Assembly (NCBI GenBank): GCA_012515885.1
Contig: JAAYXN010000269.1
Coordinates: 1-11,340, forward strand
Origin: Rhodococcus sp. (in: high G+C Gram-positive bacteria)
GTDB taxonomy: Bacteria > Actinomycetota > Actinomycetes > Mycobacteriales > Mycobacteriaceae
Direction: 5' to 3'
Length of the DNA: 11,340 bases
Shown: positions 6,970 to 11,340 of the stretch, one piece after another
Numbering within the stretch: position 1 is the stretch's first letter
Layout: every line of letters begins with the position of its first letter
The notes under the pieces: generated by a model
Databases searched by the model: none
Told to the model about the DNA's origin: nothing
Seen by the model: only the letters and a program-made list of their open reading frames with translations
Position numbers and translations under genes: made by a program

Positions 6970-7719
6970 TCACAAATCGTTGAGGATGTCCTGCATTTCG
7001 TCGATCTCGGCCTGCTGGCTCGACACAATGGAGCGGGCCATCTCGACCGCATCCGGGTTCTGGCCGTCCTGAATCTCCGTCTGCGCCATCTCCACAGCAC
7101 CCTCATGGTGCGCAATCATCTGCGTCAGGAACAGGCGAGACGCATCAACACCCTCCGCGTCACGCAGCTCCTGAAGGTCCTCGTCACTCAACATGCCAGG
7201 CATGTCGTGACCTGAAGGAGCTGAACCGCCGTCGTACTGCTGCTCGTACTCATTTCCGCGCCGCTCGTAGTGCTCTTCAAGGCGGTTACCGTAATCCTCG
7301 TAGCTCTCGCCTTCATCACGTCCATGCCCGCCGTGGTCGTGCTCCTCACCGGGAACACCCCACGCCGTCATCCACTCGTGCAAGGTGTCGATCTCCGGAC
7401 CCTGCGCGGCCTTGATCTGCTGCGCCAACGCAATCACCCGCGGATCAATATCGGCCTTCGCCAAAATGATGTCGCTCATCACGATCGCCTGCTCATGGTG
7501 CGGCAGCATCCCCTGCGCGAATGCGATATCCGCGTCGTTGTGCGCGACATCGCTGCTCGCGTCATGATCATGCGCAGCGTCAGCAGCCGACGTGGTCGTT
7601 GTTGTCGTCGTCTCATCCGAATCGCTACAGGCTGCTGCGCTCAACACGAGGGCAGTGGACAGAGCACCGGTAGCAAGGATCTTCGTCAACGCGCGCTTAC
7701 GTGACAGGGATGAACTCAT
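6970..7719 (-). CDS. DUF305 domain lipoprotein with His-rich insert
   Basis: A 249-residue lipoprotein anchored on the outer face of the membrane. The signal peptide has RKR at 7-9, a hydrophobic stretch at 11-29 and a lipobox ending in Cys31 (LSAAAC), followed by a Thr/Ser linker. DUF305 is a ferritin-like helical family with duplicated metal-ligand motifs, seen here as MLPHHEQAIVM at 71-81 and MIAHHEGAVEM at 201-211. Between them a long polar linker (about 123-176) contains EEHDHGGHG, a Tyr/Glu/Arg-rich stretch and the usual HDMPGM. A cyanobacterial member (CopM) binds copper, so extracellular copper or other metal binding is plausible. The ATG at 7719 was chosen because the signal peptide starts there; the open frame reaches 7812 but would add a second hydrophobic stretch. 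AAAGGAA lies 11-12 bases upstream, rather far for a Shine-Dalgarno. It is divergent from the CNNM operon. Confidence 0.88.
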   Translation of the reverse strand: MSSSLSRKRALTKILATGALSTALVLSAAACSDSDETTTTTTTSAADAAHDHDASSDVAHNDADIAFAQGMLPHHEQAIVMSDIILAKADIDPRVIALAQQIKAAQGPEIDTLHEWMTAWGVPGEEHDHGGHGRDEGESYEDYGNRLEEHYERRGNEYEQQYDGGSAPSGHDMPGMLSDEDLQELRDAEGVDASRLFLTQMIAHHEGAVEMAQTEIQDGQNPDAVEMARSIVSSQQAEIDEMQDILNDL

Positions 7720-7954
7720 GAGACTGGCAGTTCCTTTCGTCGGAGACGGTTTCACGAACACGGCTAGCACCCACGAGACTACAAACCACGCAATCACGAC
7801 ACCCCTACGCAACGGAATAAATCGCGTTGACCTGCTGGATCGAGAATTGCTGTGGTGTGTTGTCTCACGTTAGGAACTACACCGACGCACTGTTCGTCCT
7901 ATTGTTAGCCGCATACTGTTAGCTTCATACCTGTTCCCAGACCAAGAGAGAGCG
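7720..7954. promoter_or_regulatory. Divergent intergenic region between the DUF305 gene and the proline/acid small ORF
   Basis: About 235 bases without a credible gene, holding the control regions of two divergent units. On the plus side are tandem 14-base repeats and an AGAGAG ribosome binding site. On the minus side TAGTCT (plus-strand 7776-7781) fits TAnnnT and could be the -10 box of the DUF305 gene. No terminator is seen. Confidence 0.5.
7903..7930 (+). repeat. Two tandem 14-base repeats in the promoter region of the CNNM operon
   Basis: TGTTAGCCGCATAC (7903-7916) and TGTTAGCTTCATAC (7917-7930) match at 12 of 14 positions and abut directly; CTGTTC follows as a partial third copy. CATACT at 7912-7917, spanning the junction, resembles a -10 box. 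The repeats end 24 bases before the ATG of the small ORF, so they may be a regulator site overlapping the promoter. Confidence 0.55.
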
Positions 7955-8068
7955 ATGACGAGCGCACCGCGCACATCACCTGAGCCAGACCCCGACCCGG
8001 AGCCTGAACCGGAACCCGAACCTGAATATCCTGGGCCGTCCCGGCTCCCCCAGGCGGTGAATCGATGA
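7955..8068 (+). CDS. Small ORF of 37 residues with an alternating Pro-Glu/Asp run, coupled to the CNNM gene
   Basis: ATG at 7955 opens a 37-residue frame ending in TGA at 8066-8068. After MTSAPRTS come eight consecutive pairs of proline with an acidic residue (PEPDPDPEPEPEPEPE, residues 9-24), then YPGPSRLPQAVNR. Its stop overlaps the next start as ATGA (8065-8068), so translation of the two is coupled. AAGAGAGAG at 7944-7952 is a plausible ribosome binding site. There is no signal peptide, membrane segment or known domain. Alternating acidic and proline residues in a nascent chain are known to destabilise translating ribosomes (intrinsic ribosome destabilisation), and the enterobacterial leader peptide MgtL uses such a motif to report low Mg2+. 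I infer a leader peptide controlling the Mg2+ transporter genes downstream. It could instead be the true N-terminal region of a misread gene, but the frame differs from that of the CNNM gene. Translation is not proven. Confidence 0.68.
   Translation: MTSAPRTSPEPDPDPEPEPEPEPEYPGPSRLPQAVNR
8030..8057 (+). promoter_or_regulatory. Hairpin covering the ribosome binding site of the first CNNM gene
   Basis: CCTGGG (8030-8035) can pair with CCCAGG (8049-8054); alternatively GCCG (8035-8038) can pair with CGGC (8042-8045) within it. The right arm overlaps the likely Shine-Dalgarno AGGCGG (8052-8057), which is 7 bases from the ATG at 8065. The hairpin lies inside the last third of the small ORF, so a ribosome finishing that ORF would melt it. 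Confidence 0.5.
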
Positions 8069-9447
8069 CCGCCGTCAGCATTCTTTTCGGTCTGTTCGTG
8101 GTCCTCGCGATTACCGCACTTACCGGCTACTTCGTTGCGCAAGAATTCGCGTACATGTCGGTGGACCGCTCCCGGCTCAAAGCCCGCGCCGCAGACGGCG
8201 ACGCAGGAGCTGCCCGAGCCCTGGAAGTCACCAAACGCACGTCCTTCATGCTGTCCGGCGCCCAACTGGGCATCACGGTCACCGGCCTTCTCGTCGGTTA
8301 TGTCGCTGAACCCCTGATTGGCCGCGGTCTCGGCGAACTCATGGGCGGCGTCGGCATCCCCACGGCTGTCGGCATCGCGGTCGGCGCCATCTTGGCGGTC
8401 GCCTTCTCCACGCTGGTGCAGATGCTTTTCGGTGAGCTGTTCCCGAAGAACCTCGCTATCGCCCGTCCCGAACCTGTCGCGCGCCGTCTGGCCCTGTCGA
8501 CGACGCTGTACCTGAAGCTGTTTGGTTGGTTGATTTGGTTGTTCGACCAGTCGTCGAACCTGCTGCTGCGTGCACTGCGTATCGAGCCGGTCCACGACGT
8601 CGAACATTCGGCGACGGCCCGCGACCTTGAGCACATCGTTGCCGAGTCCCGCGATACCGGTGAGCTTCCTACCGAACTGTCGACGCTGCTCGATCGTGTC
8701 CTGGATTTTCCGACCCGTACCGCCGAGCACGCGATGATCGCGCGTTCACGGGTCGATACGGTCCCCGGTTCGCAGCCGGTGTCGGAAGTGCTTGAGCTGA
8801 TGAGCACCGGTCACACCCGCTATCCGGTGGTCGGTGAAACCGTTGACGACCTGCTCGGCGTTATTCACCTCCACGACCTTTTGGGCGCGGACGTCGCCGG
8901 CACGGCTCGCTCGCGCGCTCGCGCCGCGGTCATCGTCCCGGCGTCGCTGTCCCTAGTCGAGGTCTTGACTCGCCTAGGTGAGGCGCAGGACGAAATGGCC
9001 CTCGTCGTTGACGAATACGGCGGATTCGCTGGCGTCGTCACCGTAGAGGACATCGCGGAAGAGCTGGTTGGTGAAATCGCGGACGAGCACGACCCGGATG
9101 CCACCGAAGACGTCACCGGCTCGGCCGATGAAGGCTGGACGATCCCCGGCGATGTGCATCTTGACGAGGTTGAACGCACCCTCGAATACAAACTGCCGGA
9201 GGTCGACGCGGAAACCCTCGCTGGATTGGTAATCACCCGTTACGGCGGACTACCTGAGGTGGGCACGGTGGTGCGGATCGAATTGCCGCCGGACACAGCA
9301 GAACTCGTCGGCAACGGTGACGCGCCGCTGCGCGTGCTGGTCGCTGAAGTTCTCGAGATCGGTAAGCATGTGCCGTCGTCACTGCATGTGCGGGTGGACG
9401 AGGAAGAAGCGGAAGACAGTTCTGAAGGACGAGGAGACCGGCGATGA
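8065..9447 (+). CDS. CNNM/CorC (HlyC/CorC) family membrane transporter, full domain set
   Basis: A 460-residue inner-membrane protein of the hemolysin/CorC/CNNM family, whose studied members (CorB, MpfA, CNNM) move Mg2+, mostly outward. Residues 1-165 form the DUF21/CNNM transmembrane domain, with hydrophobic segments near 4-24, 65-82, 98-118 and 143-163, and the conserved GELFPK at 123-128. A CBS pair follows (about 222-340, with TRYPVVGE at 251-258 and DEYGGFAGVVTVED at 316-329), then a CorC_HlyC domain (about 355-435). The C-terminal tail is acidic. The ATG at 8065 overlaps the upstream small ORF by ATGA, and this gene's stop overlaps the next start by ATGA, so three frames are chained. 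It resembles the tandem pair Rv1842c-Rv1841c of Mycobacterium tuberculosis. Mg2+ is the best substrate guess; Co2+ or Na+ coupling cannot be excluded. Confidence 0.9.
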   Translation: MTAVSILFGLFVVLAITALTGYFVAQEFAYMSVDRSRLKARAADGDAGAARALEVTKRTSFMLSGAQLGITVTGLLVGYVAEPLIGRGLGELMGGVGIPTAVGIAVGAILAVAFSTLVQMLFGELFPKNLAIARPEPVARRLALSTTLYLKLFGWLIWLFDQSSNLLLRALRIEPVHDVEHSATARDLEHIVAESRDTGELPTELSTLLDRVLDFPTRTAEHAMIARSRVDTVPGSQPVSEVLELMSTGHTRYPVVGETVDDLLGVIHLHDLLGADVAGTARSRARAAVIVPASLSLVEVLTRLGEAQDEMALVVDEYGGFAGVVTVEDIAEELVGEIADEHDPDATEDVTGSADEGWTIPGDVHLDEVERTLEYKLPEVDAETLAGLVITRYGGLPEVGTVVRIELPPDTAELVGNGDAPLRVLVAEVLEIGKHVPSSLHVRVDEEEAEDSSEGRGDRR

Positions 9448-10457
9448 GTAATCCGTGGGTTGTCGTTCTCGTTACTGTCGGATTGATTGCTGCCAGTGCG
9501 TTCTTCGTCGCTGTCGAGTTCGCGTTGATCGCGGCACGACGTCACCGCCTCGAAGATGCCGCACCGAATAGTCGTTCCGCGCGTGCAGCATTGCGTTCGG
9601 CATCGGAACTGTCAGTACTCCTCGCTGGCTCCCAGCTCGGTATTACCGTCTGCACGCTCGCATTGGGTGCGACGACGAAACCGGCCGTGCACCATTGGCT
9701 GACGCCCATGTTTGAAACGTGGGGTGCGCCGCTGTGGATCGCGGACGTTCTCGGTTTCGTGTTTGCCCTGGTGATCGTGACGTTCCTGCATCTCGTTGTC
9801 GGCGAAATGGCACCGAAATCGTGGGCGATTGCGCACCCCGAGAAGTCCGCCACGATGCTGGCTCTGCCGATGCGCGGGTTCATGTGGTTCACGCGTCCAC
9901 TGCTTGAAGTGCTCAACCGCATGGCCAACTGGTGCCTGCGCAAGGTCGGTGTTGAACCGGTCGACCAGCTGGCATCCGGGCAGGATTCGGATGCGCTGCG
10001 TCACTTGGTGGAGCACTCAGCCACCGTCGGCACCCTCGACGAGCAGTACCACGACTACCTAGCTGGCGCCCTGTCCCTGGAATCGTTGACGATCGGTGAC
10101 GTCGCCACCCAGGTCGCGCGGCCAAGCAGCGTCCCCGCGACGGCGACACCCGCACAGATCCGCGAGGAAGGCCACCGCTCCGGGCACCTGCGCCTGCTGG
10201 TACGTGACGGCGCCGCAGTGGTCGGCGTCATCCACGTCCGGGACGCGTTGGCGGCATCAGCGACCACCACGGCCCGTGACCTGATGCGTCCGGTACTGAT
10301 CCTGTCCACTACAGACCCGGTGTACGAGGCGCTCGCGACCATGCGGGAAACCCGCAGCCACCTCGCTGTCGCGATGGAAAACGACGAGATCATCGGTGTC
10401 GTCACCCTCGCCGACGTGCTCGGTCGGCTGCTACCCGCGTCGCGGGGAGTGATCTAG
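9444..10457 (+). CDS. CNNM/CorC family membrane protein, paralogue lacking the C-terminal CorC_HlyC domain
   Basis: A 337-residue paralogue of the preceding protein. The membrane domain (hydrophobic segments near 5-25, 57-76, 100-120 and 136-158) holds the conserved GEMAPK at 120-125. The CBS region (about 215-332) retains GHLRLLVRDGAAVVGVIHVRD-type and IIGVVTLADVLGRLL elements, split here at the pair boundary. The protein stops after the second CBS motif, so the CorC_HlyC domain is absent, as in the second member of similar actinobacterial pairs. GAGGAG at 9431-9436 is a good ribosome binding site, and ATGA overlap with the first gene implies coupled translation. The two proteins may form a heterodimeric transporter, an inference, as CNNM proteins dimerise. 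It converges with the response regulator gene, the stop codons sharing the palindrome CTAG. Confidence 0.9.
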   Translation: MSNPWVVVLVTVGLIAASAFFVAVEFALIAARRHRLEDAAPNSRSARAALRSASELSVLLAGSQLGITVCTLALGATTKPAVHHWLTPMFETWGAPLWIADVLGFVFALVIVTFLHLVVGEMAPKSWAIAHPEKSATMLALPMRGFMWFTRPLLEVLNRMANWCLRKVGVEPVDQLASGQDSDALRHLVEHSATVGTLDEQYHDYLAGALSLESLTIGDVATQVARPSSVPATATPAQIREEGHRSGHLRLLVRDGAAVVGVIHVRDALAASATTTARDLMRPVLILSTTDPVYEALATMRETRSHLAVAMENDEIIGVVTLADVLGRLLPASRGVI

Positions 10458-10921
10458 CGGAGCTTGCTGTTAGACCGGGGAAGACGTACGACCTGAACGA
10501 AGAAGTCATCGATCTGCCGTATTGCGGCAATGAACTGGTCGAGATCGACCGGCTTGGTGACATACGCGTTCGCATGCAGCTTGTAGCTGCGCAGGATGTC
10601 TTCCTCGGCGGCAGACGTGGTCAAAATGACGACGGGGATATCCGAGAGGTCGGGATCGTTTTTGATCTTTTCCAGCACCTGACGCCCGTCGTACTTGGGC
10701 AGGTTGAGGTCAAGAAGAATCAGATCGGGACGGATCGCATCGGTGTGTTCCCCGCGCTGGTACAGAAAGTCCAGGGCTTGCTCACCGTCACGCACGACAT
10801 GCAAGGTGTTGCCGACCTTGTTGAACTCGAAAGCCTCACGAGTCATCAACTCGTCGCCCGGATCGTCCTCGACGAGCAGGACATCAATCGGTTGACCTGC
10901 CATGTTGAAACTACCGCTCAT
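10454..10921 (-). CDS. Single-domain response regulator, Rcp1-like
   Basis: A 155-residue CheY-like receiver protein without an output domain. The acidic pocket is VEDD at 17-20, the phosphoacceptor is Asp71 in LILLDLNLP, the switch Thr is in ILTTSA (near 101-102), and the conserved Lys is Lys123 in YVTKPVD. The EDDPGDELMTREAF start and the DLNLPKYDGRQVL segment are typical of the Rcp1 group, which partners phytochrome-type kinases. It is encoded directly after the kinase, overlapping by ATGA (10918-10921), so the two are almost certainly a cognate pair. With no DNA-binding domain it must act through protein contacts. An internal ATG at 10903 is a possible alternative start. The 3' end overlaps the convergent CNNM gene by four bases. 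Confidence 0.9.
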   Translation of the reverse strand: MSGSFNMAGQPIDVLLVEDDPGDELMTREAFEFNKVGNTLHVVRDGEQALDFLYQRGEHTDAIRPDLILLDLNLPKYDGRQVLEKIKNDPDLSDIPVVILTTSAAEEDILRSYKLHANAYVTKPVDLDQFIAAIRQIDDFFVQVVRLPRSNSKLR

Positions 10922-11340
10922 TGCGTGACTTCCTTACCGGCGTCGCTGTCAGCATCTCCGAGGGTGTCGGCCGCGTGAGATCTCTTAGGGAGAGTGAAAC
11001 AGATGCGGCTGCCTTCTGTGAAACTGGTGTCGAGCCAGATACGTCCAGAGTGGTATTCGACGATCTTTTTGCACAGTGACAAACCGATGCCGGTGCCTGC
11101 GTGTTCGTCACGTCCATGCAGGCGCTGGAAAATAATGAAGACTTTCTCGGCAAATTCTTCCGCGATGCCAATACCGTTGTCCTGCACACAGAAAGCCCAT
11201 TCGCCGTCCGTGTCATTGACGCTGATAGTGATGTGCGGGGTCACGTCGGGGCGAGCAAATTTGATGGCGTTGCCGATCAGGTTTTGCCACAGCATCGCCA
11301 TGAGAAGCGGCTCCCCATCAATATCGGGGAGTTTGTTGGG
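10918..11340 (-). CDS. Sensor histidine kinase, C-terminal ATPase part only (truncated by the window edge)
   Basis: The open frame runs in from the window end and shows 140 residues of a HATPase_c domain: N box WQNLIGNAIKFA, G1 box DNGIGI, then IFQRLHGRDE leading to the G2 box GTGIGLSLCKKIVEYHSGRIW. The QRLHGRDE-TGIGL spacing is characteristic of phytochrome-like and other light/PAS-type kinases that pair with Rcp1-like regulators. The sensory domains and the phosphorylated His lie outside the window, so the signal (light or other) cannot be read here. The C-terminal tail after LPKRS is short and Asp/Ala-rich. Its TGA overlaps the ATG of the response regulator. Confidence 0.88.
   Translation of the reverse strand, partial: PNKLPDIDGEPLLMAMLWQNLIGNAIKFARPDVTPHITISVNDTDGEWAFCVQDNGIGIAEEFAEKVFIIFQRLHGRDEHAGTGIGLSLCKKIVEYHSGRIWLDTSFTEGSRICFTLPKRSHAADTLGDADSDAGKEVTQ

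Noticed and set aside
7720..7812. N-terminal extension of the DUF305 protein
   Set aside because: It would place a second hydrophobic stretch before a complete lipoprotein signal peptide that begins at 7719.
7870..8730. Minus-strand ORF of 286 codons with a Gly-Ser repeat
   Set aside because: It is the antisense shadow of the Pro-acidic small ORF and the CNNM gene; the Gly-Ser run is only the complement of the Pro-Glu codons.

Overview
The window is bacterial chromosome, almost certainly from an actinomycete. GC content is high (estimated by eye at about 60%), codon third positions favour G/C, a DUF4193 gene (an actinobacterial family) is present, and the leucyl-tRNA synthetase and the HlyC/CorC-type pair look actinobacterial. 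A member of the Mycobacteriales (Corynebacterium, Dietzia or Gordonia type) is my best guess, but the genus cannot be fixed from the sequence alone. No tRNA, rRNA, CRISPR array, insertion sequence or phage gene was seen.

Layout: (1) 1-2501 (+), the 3' part of leuS, interrupted by an in-frame TGA exactly where a conserved Trp codon is expected, followed by a near-ideal intrinsic terminator. (2) 2601-3488 (+), a secreted SGNH/GDSL hydrolase. (3) 5500-3495 (-), a probable operon of three genes: a small helix-hairpin-helix protein, a TIGR01777-type SRPBCC/NAD-epimerase fusion, and a carboxymuconolactone-decarboxylase-family protein. (4) 5998-5705 (-), a DUF4193 zinc-ribbon-like protein with a very strong ribosome binding site, its own terminator, and tandem repeats upstream. 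(5) 6869-6198 (-), a short-chain dehydrogenase. (6) 7719-6970 (-), a DUF305 lipoprotein with a His-rich insert, followed by a GC-rich hairpin. (7) 7955-10457 (+), a short ORF of 37 residues containing a run of alternating proline and acidic residues, overlapping by ATGA with the first of two tandem CNNM/CorC-type membrane proteins, which overlaps the second in the same way. (8) 11340-10454 (-), the end of a phytochrome-type histidine kinase overlapping by ATGA with a single-domain response regulator.

The most interesting unit is (7). The CNNM/CorC family is tied to Mg2+ movement across the membrane. In enterobacteria the MgtL leader peptide, which carries an alternating acidic/proline motif, controls the Mg2+ transporter gene mgtA because such nascent chains destabilise the ribosome when Mg2+ is scarce. 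Here a much longer alternating Pro-Glu/Asp run sits in a small ORF translationally coupled to a putative Mg2+ transporter, with a hairpin over the downstream ribosome binding site. This suggests a translational Mg2+ sensor of the same principle but with a different layout. The neighbouring, divergently transcribed DUF305 lipoprotein (a family with metal-binding, copper-linked members) would make the area a small metal-homeostasis locus. The mechanism is inference; the small ORF, overlap and hairpin are read directly from the sequence.
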